A DNA stretch of 64,000 nt from Pseudomonas tremae (GTDB lineage: Bacteria; Pseudomonadota; Gammaproteobacteria; Pseudomonadales; Pseudomonadaceae): assembly GCF_001401155.1 (NCBI RefSeq), contig NZ_LJRO01000200.1, positions 1 through 64,000 on the forward strand. Direction: 5' to 3'. Numbering within the stretch: the first letter of the stretch is position 1; the number at the start of each line of letters is the position of its first letter. Shown here in pieces: positions 1-8,914 of this stretch. A model generated the notes under the pieces. That model saw only the letters and a program-made list of their open reading frames with translations, was not told the DNA's origin and ran no database searches. The position numbers and the translations under genes are program-made.

Positions 1-1032
1 CGCCTGCTGGCCAGCAGGCGCCGTGGCGATACAGGCATCGCTGAGCTCGATGTCGAACAAATCCGTCAGCAGCTGCCGCTGGCCGTTGCAAGGGTCATGA
101 GCGAAGGCTCGTTGTACGACCCGCAACTGGCTGCGCTGGCGATCAAGCAGTCGGCAGGCGACCTGGTCGAGGCGATCTTTCTGCTACGTGCTTACCGCAC
201 GACCCTGACGCGCTTTTGCGCCAGCCAGCCTATCGACACTTCGAACATGCAGCTCGACCGGCGCTTGTCTGCCACCTTCAAGGACCTGCCGGGCGGTCAG
301 TTACTGGGGCCGACCTTCGACTACACCCATCGTCTGCTGGATTTCACCCTGCTGGCCGAAGGCGAGCATTCGGGGCCGAATGCGGCTGCGGAGGCGACGC
401 TGGAGCCTTGTCCACGCGTGCTGGGCTTGCTGGCCAGAGAAGGGCTGATGAAGCCCGAGGTCGATGACGGCGAAAGCGTGGCGGACATCACCCGTGAACC
501 GCTGGAGTACCCCGCCAGTCGTGCCCAGCGCTTGCAGGCGCTGGCGCGTGGCGATGAGGGCTTTTTGCTGGCACTGGGTTACTCGACCCAGCGCGGTTAT
601 GGCCGTAATCACCCGTTCGCCGGAGAGATCCGTATCGGCACCGTCGAAGTCTGGCTCGAACCCGAAGAACTGGGGTTTCCGATTTCAATTGGCGACATCG
701 AAATCACCGAGTGCGAGATGGTCAACCAGTTCGTTGGCTCGGCGAGCGAACCGGCGCAGTTCACTCGCGGTTACGGGCTGGCGTTCGGCAACGCAGAGCG
801 CAAGGCAATGGGCATGGCGCTGGTGGACCGTTCGTTGCGCGCTGAAGAGTTCAACGAGGAGATTCGCTCGCCTGCGCAACAGGAAGAATTCGTGCTGGCG
901 CATTGCGACAACGTCGAAGCCGCAGGCTTTGTTTCGCACCTCAAGCTGCCGCATTACGTGGACTTCCAGTCTGAACTGGAGTTGATCCGCAAACTGCGCA
1001 AATCCGCACCGAAACCGGAGAGGGACCAATGA
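1..1032 (+). CDS. phnI: C-P lyase subunit PhnI (5' end outside window)
   Basis: PhnI is a core subunit of the carbon-phosphorus lyase complex; with PhnG, PhnH and PhnL it replaces the adenine of ATP by a phosphonate at C1 of ribose. The frame is open from base 1, reading RLLASRRRGDTGIAEL, and the last 343 residues are present; E. coli PhnI has about 354, so only a short N-terminal piece is missing. The ATG at 97 is internal, not the start. The segment LKQSAGDLVEAIFLLRAYRT is characteristic of the family. The stop overlaps the phnJ start by 4 bp (ATGA), as expected in a translationally coupled phn operon. Confidence 0.95.
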   Translation, partial: RLLASRRRGDTGIAELDVEQIRQQLPLAVARVMSEGSLYDPQLAALAIKQSAGDLVEAIFLLRAYRTTLTRFCASQPIDTSNMQLDRRLSATFKDLPGGQLLGPTFDYTHRLLDFTLLAEGEHSGPNAAAEATLEPCPRVLGLLAREGLMKPEVDDGESVADITREPLEYPASRAQRLQALARGDEGFLLALGYSTQRGYGRNHPFAGEIRIGTVEVWLEPEELGFPISIGDIEITECEMVNQFVGSASEPAQFTRGYGLAFGNAERKAMGMALVDRSLRAEEFNEEIRSPAQQEEFVLAHCDNVEAAGFVSHLKLPHYVDFQSELELIRKLRKSAPKPERDQ

Positions 1033-1916
1033 GTACTGCCCCCATTAGCACTGCGCAACCAGCACCAGGGCGGGACGAGGCTTACAACTTCGCTTATCTG
1101 GACGAACAGACCAAACGCATGATTCGTCGCGGGCTGCTCAAGGCGGTCGCGATTCCCGGTTATCAGGTGCCATTCGGTGGGCGCGAAATGCCGCTGCCTT
1201 ACGGCTGGGGAACCGGTGGCATGCAACTGACGGCCACGATCCTCGGTGACGACGACGTGCTGAAAGTCATCGATCAGGGCGCTGACGACACCACCAACGC
1301 GGTGTCGATCCGGCGCTTTTTTGCCCGTACGGCAGGCATCGCCACCACCGAGCGTACCCCGGAGGCTACCGTCATTCAGACCCGCCACCGGATTCCGGAA
1401 ACGCCGCTGCACGCCGATCAGATCATGGTCTATCAGGTGCCGATTCCCGAACCCCTGCGTTTCATCGAGCCCTCGGAAACCGAGACCCGCACCATGCACG
1501 CCCTGGATGATTACGGCGTCATGCACGTCAAACTCTACGAAGACATCGCCACCTTCGGCCACATTGCCACCAGCTACGCCTACCCGGTGATGGTCGATGA
1601 TCGTTACGTGATGGACCCGTCGCCGATTCCGAAATTCGACAACCCCAAGCTGCACATGAGCCCGGCGCTGATGCTGTTCGGTGCAGGCCGTGAAAAACGC
1701 CTGTACGCCGTACCGCCTTTTACCCGAGTAGTGAGCCTCGACTTCGAAGATCACCCCTTTGAAGTTCAGCGCTGGGAGCAATGCTGCGCCATTTGCGGCA
1801 GTCACGACTCGTTTCTCGACGAACTGATTCTCGACGACGCCGGCACCCAGAGTTTTGTCTGCTCCGATACCGATTACTGCTCCCAGCGTGTCAAACAGCA
1901 GGAGAACGCACGATGA
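1029..1916 (+). CDS. phnJ: Alpha-D-ribose 1-methylphosphonate 5-phosphate C-P lyase PhnJ
   Basis: PhnJ is the radical-SAM enzyme that cleaves the carbon-phosphorus bond, giving ribose 1,2-cyclic phosphate 5-phosphate and the hydrocarbon. The 295-residue protein matches the family over its length. The C-terminal cysteines 253, 256, 278 and 284 correspond to the E. coli cluster and catalytic cysteines (241, 244, 266, 272), and Gly44 in AIPGYQVPFGG corresponds to the glycyl-radical Gly32. No catalytic residue is missing. The start overlaps phnI by 4 bp and the stop overlaps phnK by 4 bp, so the subunits are probably made in a coupled manner. Confidence 0.97.
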   Translation: MSTAPISTAQPAPGRDEAYNFAYLDEQTKRMIRRGLLKAVAIPGYQVPFGGREMPLPYGWGTGGMQLTATILGDDDVLKVIDQGADDTTNAVSIRRFFARTAGIATTERTPEATVIQTRHRIPETPLHADQIMVYQVPIPEPLRFIEPSETETRTMHALDDYGVMHVKLYEDIATFGHIATSYAYPVMVDDRYVMDPSPIPKFDNPKLHMSPALMLFGAGREKRLYAVPPFTRVVSLDFEDHPFEVQRWEQCCAICGSHDSFLDELILDDAGTQSFVCSDTDYCSQRVKQQENAR

Positions 1917-2734
1917 TCAGTGCCCTTTCTTTGAATTCCGAGGCCGAGCGCCAGGCAGAACCTGTGCAGCCGCTGCTCAAGGTCCGGGGGCTGACCCGAC
2001 TGTACGGAGTGCAGAAGGGCTGTCAGGACGTCAGTTTCGACCTGTACCCCGGCGAGGTGCTGGGTATTGTGGGTGAATCCGGCTCGGGCAAATCCACTCT
2101 ATTGTCGCTGCTGAGCGGACGTTGCCCGCCGGATCGCGGCAACATCGATTATCGCGGTACGGATGGCGACTGGCTGGATCTGTACAGCGCCAGCGAGGCG
2201 CAGCGTCGCACGTTACTGCGCACTGAGTGGGGTTTTGTCGAGCAAAACCCGCGTGACGGTCTGCGCATGGGCGTGTCGGCCGGGGCCAACATCGGCGAAC
2301 GGCTCATGGCCCAGGGCGTGCGCAATTATCAGCAGCTGCGTGGTGCGGCGGTGGATTGGCTGACTCAGGTGGAGATTGATCCGCAACGCATCGACGACCT
2401 GCCGCGCACGTTTTCCGGCGGCATGCAGCAACGCCTGCAAATCGCCCGCAATCTGGTGTCCAGCCCGAGGCTGGTGTTCATGGACGAACCCACCGGCGGG
2501 CTGGATGTGTCGGTGCAGGCACGCTTGCTCGATCTGCTGCGCGGGCTGGTTCGCGAACTGGACCTGGCGGTGGTGATTGTCACTCATGACTTGGCGGTGG
2601 CAAGGCTGCTGGCGGATCGGCTGATGGTCATGCGCCGCTCGAAAGTCGTGGAAAGCGGCCTCACCGATCAGATCCTCGATGATCCGCAGCATCCGTATTC
2701 GCAGTTGCTGGTGTCCTCGGTGTTGCAGCCATGA
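1913..2734 (+). CDS. phnK: C-P lyase complex ATP-binding protein PhnK
   Basis: PhnK is the ABC-type ATPase that docks on the PhnGHIJ core and is needed for phosphonate use in vivo. The 273-residue protein has Walker A GESGSGKST (about residues 54-62), signature FSGGMQQR and Walker B LVFMDEPTGGLD. There is no permease next to it, in line with a role in the lyase complex rather than in import. The ATG at 1913 overlaps the phnJ stop; an in-frame earlier start at 1781 lies deep inside phnJ and is unlikely. Confidence 0.95.
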   Translation: MISALSLNSEAERQAEPVQPLLKVRGLTRLYGVQKGCQDVSFDLYPGEVLGIVGESGSGKSTLLSLLSGRCPPDRGNIDYRGTDGDWLDLYSASEAQRRTLLRTEWGFVEQNPRDGLRMGVSAGANIGERLMAQGVRNYQQLRGAAVDWLTQVEIDPQRIDDLPRTFSGGMQQRLQIARNLVSSPRLVFMDEPTGGLDVSVQARLLDLLRGLVRELDLAVVIVTHDLAVARLLADRLMVMRRSKVVESGLTDQILDDPQHPYSQLLVSSVLQP

Positions 2735-2766
2735 GCCAGCCGGTCCACTCACAAGAGGTGAGCTCA

Positions 2767-3483
2767 ATGACGACGTTGATCGAGGTCCGCGACCTGTCGA
2801 AAACCTTCACCCTGCATCAGCACAACGGCGTGGTCCTGAATGTGTTGCGCGGCCTTAATTTCTCGGTGCGAAGTGGCGAATGCCTGGTACTCAGCGGGCA
2901 GTCCGGCGCTGGTAAAAGCACGCTACTGCGCACCCTGTACGGCAACTACCTGCCTGCCGCCGGGAGCATTCGCGTGCAGCACGAGAGGCAGATGATCGAG
3001 CTGGTCGGCGCTACCCCGCGACAAGTACTCGAGGTGCGGCGCAAGACTCTGGGCTACGTCAGCCAGTTTTTGCGCGTCATCCCGCGTGTATCCAGCCTGG
3101 ACGTGTTGATGGAACCCGCACTGGCGCGAGGCTGGTCCCGCGAGCAGGCTCACGAGCGGGCGCAACTGCTGCTGACCCGCCTCACCATACCGCAACGCCT
3201 GTGGCCGCTGGCGCCCAGTACGTTCTCCGGCGGCGAGCAGCAACGCATCAACATTGCCCGAGCATTCATGGTGCCTTGGCCCGTGTTGTTGCTTGACGAA
3301 CCGACTGCCTCGCTGGATGACGCCAACCGCCAGGTGGTGCTGGAACTGGTCACTGAAGCCAAGCAGGCCGGTGCTGCACTGATCGGCATCTTCCACGACC
3401 GTGACGCCCGAGAGTCGGTCGCCGACCGTCAACTCGACATGACCCCGGTGGCACTCACCGCCAAGGAGTTGCAGCAATGCTGA
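2767..3483 (+). CDS. phnL: C-P lyase complex ATP-binding protein PhnL
   Basis: PhnL is the second ABC-type ATPase of the C-P lyase system and takes part with PhnGHI in forming the ribosyl phosphonate triphosphate. Walker A GQSGAGKST lies near residues 44-52, followed by signature FSGGEQQR and Walker B LLLDEPTASLD. I chose ATG 2767 (238 aa) because a strong Shine-Dalgarno stretch AAGAGGTGA lies just upstream; an in-frame ATG at 2731 would add 12 residues. This is the only junction in the phn run that has a gap instead of an overlap. The stop overlaps phnM by 7 bp. Confidence 0.93.
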   Translation: MTTLIEVRDLSKTFTLHQHNGVVLNVLRGLNFSVRSGECLVLSGQSGAGKSTLLRTLYGNYLPAAGSIRVQHERQMIELVGATPRQVLEVRRKTLGYVSQFLRVIPRVSSLDVLMEPALARGWSREQAHERAQLLLTRLTIPQRLWPLAPSTFSGGEQQRINIARAFMVPWPVLLLDEPTASLDDANRQVVLELVTEAKQAGAALIGIFHDRDARESVADRQLDMTPVALTAKELQQC

Positions 3484-4622
3484 ACGAACAGATTTTCAGT
3501 AACGCCCGTGTAGTGACTGCCGAGCAGGTGTTCACCGGCACTGTGGTGGTGCGTGACGGGCTTATCGCGGAGCTTCAGACCGGGAGCAGCCAACTGAGCC
3601 AGGCTCATGACATGCGCGGCGATTACCTCTTGCCGGGGCTGGTGGAGCTGCACACGGATAACCTGGAAAAGCACTTGTCGCCGCGCCCTGGTGTCGACTG
3701 GCCGTCGATGTCAGCCGTGATCAGCCACGATGCACAAATCGTCGCAGCCGGTATCACTACGGTGTTCGACGCACTGTCTATCGGCGACATCAACCCCAAG
3801 GGCAAGCGCATGCAGCAACTGCCCTCGATGCTGAAGGCAATTGCCGATGCAAACGAGGCTGGCCTGACCCGCGCTGATCATCTGTTGCACCTGCGCTGCG
3901 AGGTCAGCCATCCGGACACTCTTGATGTGTTTCGCGACCTGGTAGGCCAGCCCTTGGTGCAACTGGTTTCGGTGATGGACCACGCACCCGGCCAGCGCCA
4001 GTTCGCCCTAGAGTCCAAGTACCGCGAGTACTACATGGGCAAATACCACATGAGCCATGAGGAAATGGATCGTTTTATCGTCGAACAGGTCGCCAACTCC
4101 ACCGAGTACGCCGACCGCTACCGGCGTGCGATTGTCGAACTGTGTCTGGCACGTGGCCTGTCGATTGCCAGCCACGACGACGCGACGATGGCGCATGTCG
4201 AGGAGTCGGCAGGTTACGGCATGAACATCGCCGAATTTCCGACCACACTCGAGGCAGCCAAAGGCTGTCGCCAACTGGGCATGAGTGTGTTGATGGGCGC
4301 ACCGAACATCGTGCGCGGCGGCTCACACTCCGGTAACGTGGCGGCAGCATCATTGGCAAGGGAAGGGCTACTGGACATTCTCTCCAGCGATTATTATCCG
4401 GCCAGTCTACTGCAGGCGGCATTCATGCTCGCCGATCAGGACAACGAATGCGGTTTGCCGCAGGCTGTCAACATGGTCAGCCGCACACCGGCCGTTGCAG
4501 CAGGGCTGACGGATCGTGGCGAAATTCGCGTTGGGCTGCGCGCAGATCTGATTCAGGCGCGTAGCCATGGCGGTCTGCCGGTAATCGATAAAGTCTGGCG
4601 ACAGGGCAAGAGGGTGTTTTGA
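3477..4622 (+). CDS. phnM: Alpha-D-ribose 1-methylphosphonate 5-triphosphate diphosphatase PhnM
   Basis: PhnM is an amidohydrolase-fold enzyme that removes pyrophosphate from ribose 1-phosphonate 5-triphosphate, giving the PhnJ substrate. The 381-residue protein carries the metal-site segment LPGLVELHTDNLEKH near residue 53 and a late ILSSDYYPAS segment typical of PhnM. It sits between phnL and phnN with overlaps of 7 bp and 1 bp (TGATG). Length and motifs are complete. Confidence 0.95.
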   Translation: MLNEQIFSNARVVTAEQVFTGTVVVRDGLIAELQTGSSQLSQAHDMRGDYLLPGLVELHTDNLEKHLSPRPGVDWPSMSAVISHDAQIVAAGITTVFDALSIGDINPKGKRMQQLPSMLKAIADANEAGLTRADHLLHLRCEVSHPDTLDVFRDLVGQPLVQLVSVMDHAPGQRQFALESKYREYYMGKYHMSHEEMDRFIVEQVANSTEYADRYRRAIVELCLARGLSIASHDDATMAHVEESAGYGMNIAEFPTTLEAAKGCRQLGMSVLMGAPNIVRGGSHSGNVAAASLAREGLLDILSSDYYPASLLQAAFMLADQDNECGLPQAVNMVSRTPAVAAGLTDRGEIRVGLRADLIQARSHGGLPVIDKVWRQGKRVF

Positions 4623-5188
4623 TGGTTGGCAGACTGATTTATCTGATCGGGCCGTCTGGTTCAGGCAAGGACAGCCTGCTGGACGCTGCCCGGGAAACCC
4701 TGGCGCGGCGCGACTGCCGGGTGGTTCGCAGAGTGATCACCCGTTCTGCGGAAGCGGTGGGCGAGGCGGCACAGGCAGTGACCGTCGAACAGTTCGAATA
4801 CATGCGCGAGCGCGGTGCGTTCGCCTTGTGCTGGCAGGCCAACGGCCTGCGCTACGGCATCCCCATCGAGATCGATCAATGGCTGCTTGAAGGCCATGAC
4901 GTGCTTATCAACGGTTCCCGAGCGCATCTGCAGAAAGCCCAAGCGCGTTATCCGAACCTGTTGGCCGTATTGTTGATGGTCAATCAAGACGTTTTGCGTC
5001 AGCGCCTGCTGGCGCGTAACCGGGAAACCCTGGCGGAAATCGAGGAAAGGCTGGAGCGCAACGCACGCTTCGCCGGGGGCTTGATGGCAGATACTCCGCA
5101 GGTGGTGCCACTGGATAATTCCGCTGATTTGCAACAGACGGTTGCGACCCTGATCGGCTTGCTGGACAAGCGACACGCATGCGCCTGA
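4622..5188 (+). CDS. phnN: Ribose 1,5-bisphosphate phosphokinase PhnN
   Basis: PhnN phosphorylates ribose 1,5-bisphosphate to PRPP, returning the sugar released by the C-P lyase route to nucleotide metabolism. The 188-residue protein is of the guanylate-kinase type, with a P-loop GPSGSGKD at about residues 10-17. ATG 4622 shares a base with the phnM stop; a TTG one codon earlier is possible but unneeded. The stop lies 10 bp inside phnP. Confidence 0.94.
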   Translation: MVGRLIYLIGPSGSGKDSLLDAARETLARRDCRVVRRVITRSAEAVGEAAQAVTVEQFEYMRERGAFALCWQANGLRYGIPIEIDQWLLEGHDVLINGSRAHLQKAQARYPNLLAVLLMVNQDVLRQRLLARNRETLAEIEERLERNARFAGGLMADTPQVVPLDNSADLQQTVATLIGLLDKRHACA

Positions 5189-5931
5189 CCCTGCTGGGCA
5201 CCGGTGATGCGCGGCAGGTGCCGGTCTACGGTTGCAACTGTATGGCCTGTTCTGCGGCGCGGGACGATCAGGATTTACGGCGCTTGCCCTGCAGTGCGTT
5301 GATCGAATGCGCAGACCAACGCTGGCTGATCGACAGCGGCCTCAACGATCTGACCGAGCGTTTTCCGCCGCACAGCCTGAGCGGCATTTTGCAGACCCAC
5401 TACCATGCCGATCATGCGCAGGGCCTGCTGCATCTGCGCTGGGGGCAGGGGTTGATCATCCCGGTCCACGGCCCGGCGGACCCGGAAGGCCTGGCTGACC
5501 TTTACAAGCACCCCGGCATTCTTGATTTCAGCCAGCCATTTGCAGCGTTCGAAACCCGATCGCTGGGCGCTATGCAAGTCACTGCGCTGCCATTGACACA
5601 CTCCAGGCCCACCTTTGGTTATCTGTTTGAAGGTGACGGGCAACGCATTGCTTACCTGACCGACACCGTCGGCCTGCCCGACGTGACCCGCGAGTTCCTG
5701 CAACGCCAGCCGCTGGACGTGCTGGTTCTCGACTGCTCCATGCCCCCGCAACCTCAGCCACCGCGTAATCACAATGACCTGACGTTGGCGCTGGAAAGCA
5801 TTGACCAACTGCGACCGGGCAAAGCGGTGTTGACGCATATTGGCCACACGCTGGATGCGTGGTTGATGACACAGCCTAGAGAGTTGCCGGGCAATGTGGT
5901 GGTTGGGCGTGATGCAATGGCGGTGGTCTGA
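5179..5931 (+). CDS. phnP: Phosphoribosyl 1,2-cyclic phosphate phosphodiesterase PhnP
   Basis: PhnP is a metallo-beta-lactamase-fold phosphodiesterase that opens ribose 1,2-cyclic phosphate to ribose 1,5-bisphosphate, the PhnN substrate. Residues 74-79 form the HYHADH metal motif, and Cys19, Cys21 and Cys24 match the extra structural zinc site known in E. coli PhnP. The 250-residue length is normal. It is the last gene of the operon here; no phnO follows, and the next gene converges on it after 9 bp. Confidence 0.95.
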   Translation: MRLTLLGTGDARQVPVYGCNCMACSAARDDQDLRRLPCSALIECADQRWLIDSGLNDLTERFPPHSLSGILQTHYHADHAQGLLHLRWGQGLIIPVHGPADPEGLADLYKHPGILDFSQPFAAFETRSLGAMQVTALPLTHSRPTFGYLFEGDGQRIAYLTDTVGLPDVTREFLQRQPLDVLVLDCSMPPQPQPPRNHNDLTLALESIDQLRPGKAVLTHIGHTLDAWLMTQPRELPGNVVVGRDAMAVV

Positions 5932-5940
5932 GAATCCCCC

Positions 5941-7464
5941 TCACATCGCCCCCACCTCAGGCTTACCGCCCTTCGACCCACCATAAATAGGCGGATGCGT
6001 GACGATATGTGTCAGATCGACTCCCGACGTCAGCAGTTTCTGCAGGTCCGGGCGTGGCCGGGACAAGCGTGGGTCGTACGCCGTCGCTTGCTCAAGCGCC
6101 TGGGCGCAGGCGAGCAGTTTTGCGTCGCCACGAAAACCGCCGATCACCTGCAGCCCGAATGGCATGCCTTTATGATCGGTGCCGCAGGGCAGGGACAACG
6201 CGGGGTTGGTGGTCAGGGTGATGGTGTAACACAGCGCCAGCCAGCGGTAGTAGTTGTCCAGTGGTTCGCCGTTGACTTCGCGCAGGTACAGCTCGCTCCA
6301 GGGGAACGGCGACACCGGTGTGGTCGGGGCGAGGATAACGTCGTAGTGTTCGAATTGCTTCTGGAAGCCGCGAAAGATTCGGCTCTGTTCGCCATGTGCC
6401 TTTACGCAGTCCTGCAACGACATCGCTACGCCCATGTCGAAATTGGCTCGGGTGTTGGGGCCCAGCGCTTCCGGGTTGCGGTCGTGGGCGTCCTGCAAGC
6501 CGGCGACGAATGCTTCGGCGCGCAGGACGTCGAAGGTACGGTGGGCACTGCTCAGGTTCAGGTCGATGGCTTCGCAGGACTTGAACAGCGGTTTCAGTGC
6601 GCTGATCTTTTCCCGGAAGACTGCACGAATATGGGTGTCCACCGCGCAGGTGCCGAAATCTTCGCTGTAGCCGACCCGCAGTTGGCTGAGGTCTACCTGA
6701 CGAGGAGCAAATTCGTCAGCGGCGATGGCATAGCTCAATGGGTCGGACTGCGCCAGCCCGGCGCTGGCACGCAGTTGCAGCAGGGTGTCGGCGACGTTGC
6801 GGCCCATCGGGCCGACGACGGAAATGGGGGTCCAGCCGAGTTTCTTGCGCTCGCTCGGCACCAAGCCCGGAGAAGGGCGCAAGCCGACGATGCCGCACAG
6901 CGCGGCGGGAATTCGCAGCGAGCCACCGGTGTCAGAGCCGCTGCACAGTGGCACCATATCCACCGCCAGCGCAGCGGCCGAGCCACCCGAAGAACCGCCT
7001 GCATTCAATTCAGGGTTGAACGGGTTGCCGGTTGCGCCCCAGACCACGTTGCGGGTGTTGGCGCCGGCGCCCAGTTCCGGCACGTTGGTCTTGCCGAGCA
7101 TGATTGCCCCGGCAGCGCGCAGGCGGGCGACGAACAGGTTGTCCTGGGTGGGTATGTTGTCGCGGAACAATGGCGAGCCGTAGGTGGTGAGTACTTCTGC
7201 GGTTTCTTCCAGGTCCTTGATGCCGATTGGCAAACCATGCAGCAAGCCCAGCGGTTTGCCTTGCATCACCGCCTGTTCGGCGCTGACAGCCTCGCTTCTG
7301 GCGCGGTCAAAGCAGGTCGCGGCAAAGGCGTTGATTTTCGGATTGAGGGTCTCGATGCGCTCGATACAGGCGTCGAGCAACTCCACTGGCGAGATCTGTT
7401 TGCTGCCGATCAGCGCCCGCAGTTCGGTGGCGGATTTGCCGAGAAGCTCGGAAGAATTTTGCAT
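5941..7464 (-). CDS. Amidase-signature family amidase
   Basis: A 507-residue amidase-signature hydrolase, which splits a carboxamide to acid and ammonia or amine. The Lys-cisSer-Ser triad is intact: Lys83 in GIKDLEET, Ser158 in GGSSGGSAAA and Ser182 in GSDTGGSLRIP. No signal peptide is visible, so it should be cytoplasmic. It is not GatA, since no gatB or gatC is near. It lies downstream of, and in the same direction as, an M20 peptidase/peptide-importer cluster, but a 286-bp gap with a REP-like element separates them, so co-transcription is uncertain. The true substrate cannot be read from the sequence. Confidence 0.9.
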   Translation of the reverse strand: MQNSSELLGKSATELRALIGSKQISPVELLDACIERIETLNPKINAFAATCFDRARSEAVSAEQAVMQGKPLGLLHGLPIGIKDLEETAEVLTTYGSPLFRDNIPTQDNLFVARLRAAGAIMLGKTNVPELGAGANTRNVVWGATGNPFNPELNAGGSSGGSAAALAVDMVPLCSGSDTGGSLRIPAALCGIVGLRPSPGLVPSERKKLGWTPISVVGPMGRNVADTLLQLRASAGLAQSDPLSYAIAADEFAPRQVDLSQLRVGYSEDFGTCAVDTHIRAVFREKISALKPLFKSCEAIDLNLSSAHRTFDVLRAEAFVAGLQDAHDRNPEALGPNTRANFDMGVAMSLQDCVKAHGEQSRIFRGFQKQFEHYDVILAPTTPVSPFPWSELYLREVNGEPLDNYYRWLALCYTITLTTNPALSLPCGTDHKGMPFGLQVIGGFRGDAKLLACAQALEQATAYDPRLSRPRPDLQKLLTSGVDLTHIVTHPPIYGGSKGGKPEVGAM

Positions 7465-7547
7465 GGGGTTTCCTCGTAGTGTTGATCGCAGCCACGCGCC
7501 ACATTTACGGCTTTACACGAATCTGCTTTTGATTCTGGCCGCATGCC

Positions 7548-7687
7548 GTGGGAGCTTCAGGAGGTCACGACGGCTGCGATGGGCTGCGAAGCGGGCCTGA
7601 AATTGGTAACCTCGGTTGTGCCTGATGTCCTTTATATGCTGGTTTTGCTGTCGGTTCCCGACAGTTCGCGGACAAGTCCGCTCCCAC
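7548..7687. repeat. REP-like inverted doublet
   Basis: This intergenic stretch is bounded by GTGGGAGC (7548-7555) and its exact reverse complement GCTCCCAC (7680-7687). Inside the right end, GCGGACAAGTCCGC forms a near-perfect palindrome next to the GCTCCCAC arm, a layout typical of Pseudomonas REP sequences (GTGGGAGC followed by a GC-rich hairpin). The left unit reads outward with the same GTGGGAGC head. I read it as two REP units in inverted orientation (a REPIN-like doublet). Copy number elsewhere in the genome cannot be seen. Confidence 0.6.
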
Positions 7688-7750
7688 ACAAGCGACGCGT
7701 CGCCCGGTCTGCTCCTACCCTCATACATACCTGGCGGTAATGAGGCATCC

Positions 7751-8914
7751 TCAAAAATCCCCGAGCGCCAGTATCGTCGCCACTAGTGCCTGGCCTCTGG
7801 GGATCAAAGTATCAAGCTCCAGATACTCACGGTCGGTGTGCACTTTGCCGCCTACCGGGCCGAGGCCGCACAGGGTGGGGATGCCGAGGCTGGCGGTGAA
7901 ACCCGAGTCGGCGCAGCCGCCGGTGAATTCGCCTTCGACAGCGAAGCCCAGCTCCTGCGCAAGGCCCTGATAAATAGCCAGCAAATCAGTGCTGTGCTTC
8001 GCTTCCATTGGCAGGAAAGTGGTGGCTTCCAGCAGTCTGGCCGATGTGCCGGTCAATTCCTCCTCGGCAACGATGGCCTGGACTGCTGCGAGAATTTCAT
8101 CCCATTGCCTGAGCTCGACAAAACGTACATCGAGTTTGGCTGTGGCGCTGGGTGCAACGGTGTTGCTGGACGTACCGCCCGAGATCAGCCCGACATTGGT
8201 GGTAATACCCGCTGCATAGTTGGTCAGCGCATGCAGCTTGATCACCTTGTGTGCCAGCGCATGGATGGCGCTGGCACCGTCCGCATGATTGACCCCGGAA
8301 TGCGCTGCACGGCCACTGACTTCGATGATCAGCGTAGCGCCGCCTTTGCGGGCGCTGACCACGTTGCCGCTGGCACGCCCTGGCTCCGGGTTGAGGACTG
8401 CGCGCGCCTGACTGGCGTATTTTTCGATGTGAACACGAGCGCTGGCGGACCCGATTTCTTCGTCGCCGGTGTACAGGATCTGCACGGGAAACGGCAGCGG
8501 GCCGATTTGTTTCAGTGCTTTGAGTGCAAAGCAGTTCAACACCAGGCCGCCTTTCATGTCGGCAACGCCGGGGCCATAGGCCAGTGCGCTGTCTTTTGTC
8601 TCGTCTTTCGAGTAGCCGCGCGTAGTTGTCGTGCCTTTCGGGAAAACCGTATCGCGATGACCGAGCAGCAATACAGGCTTGCCGAGGCCGCCCGGTAACT
8701 CGGCCAACAGCACATCGCCAAAACCTTCGACGGGGATGCGTTCGACGCTTATCCCGTCGGCCTGCAATTGCGCAGCGAGCAGATCGCCTACCGCATCGAC
8801 ACCGGCCTTGTCGTAGCTGTTGGAGTCGGTGTCGACCAGGCTCTGCAACAGGGCTTCCATCGCTCCGTACTGCTCGCTCAGCCAGTCTGTTGCCTGCCGT
8901 TGTGCTTCATTCAT
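7751..8914 (-). CDS. M20 family metallopeptidase, carboxypeptidase G2-like
   Basis: A 387-residue M20 dizinc peptidase. The metal and catalytic set is present: His86 and Asp88 in LLLGHRDTVFP, Asp119 in GVADMKGG, and the Glu152-Glu153 pair in YTGDEEIGS. A dimerisation domain follows at about 180-290 (SGRAAHSG). The closest recalled family is glutamate carboxypeptidase (CPG2-like), which removes C-terminal glutamate or other N-acyl amino acids. Unlike CPG2 it shows no signal peptide, so it probably acts on imported substrate. Its start overlaps the previous gene (stop at 8911) by 4 bp, placing it at the end of the peptide-importer operon. Confidence 0.9.
   Translation of the reverse strand: MNEAQRQATDWLSEQYGAMEALLQSLVDTDSNSYDKAGVDAVGDLLAAQLQADGISVERIPVEGFGDVLLAELPGGLGKPVLLLGHRDTVFPKGTTTTRGYSKDETKDSALAYGPGVADMKGGLVLNCFALKALKQIGPLPFPVQILYTGDEEIGSASARVHIEKYASQARAVLNPEPGRASGNVVSARKGGATLIIEVSGRAAHSGVNHADGASAIHALAHKVIKLHALTNYAAGITTNVGLISGGTSSNTVAPSATAKLDVRFVELRQWDEILAAVQAIVAEEELTGTSARLLEATTFLPMEAKHSTDLLAIYQGLAQELGFAVEGEFTGGCADSGFTASLGIPTLCGLGPVGGKVHTDREYLELDTLIPRGQALVATILALGDF

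Noticed and set aside
5995..7479. Long plus-strand open frame (494 codons) opposite the amidase
   Set aside because: Composition is that of an antisense frame in GC-rich DNA, no known motif, and the minus strand has a complete amidase with all catalytic residues.
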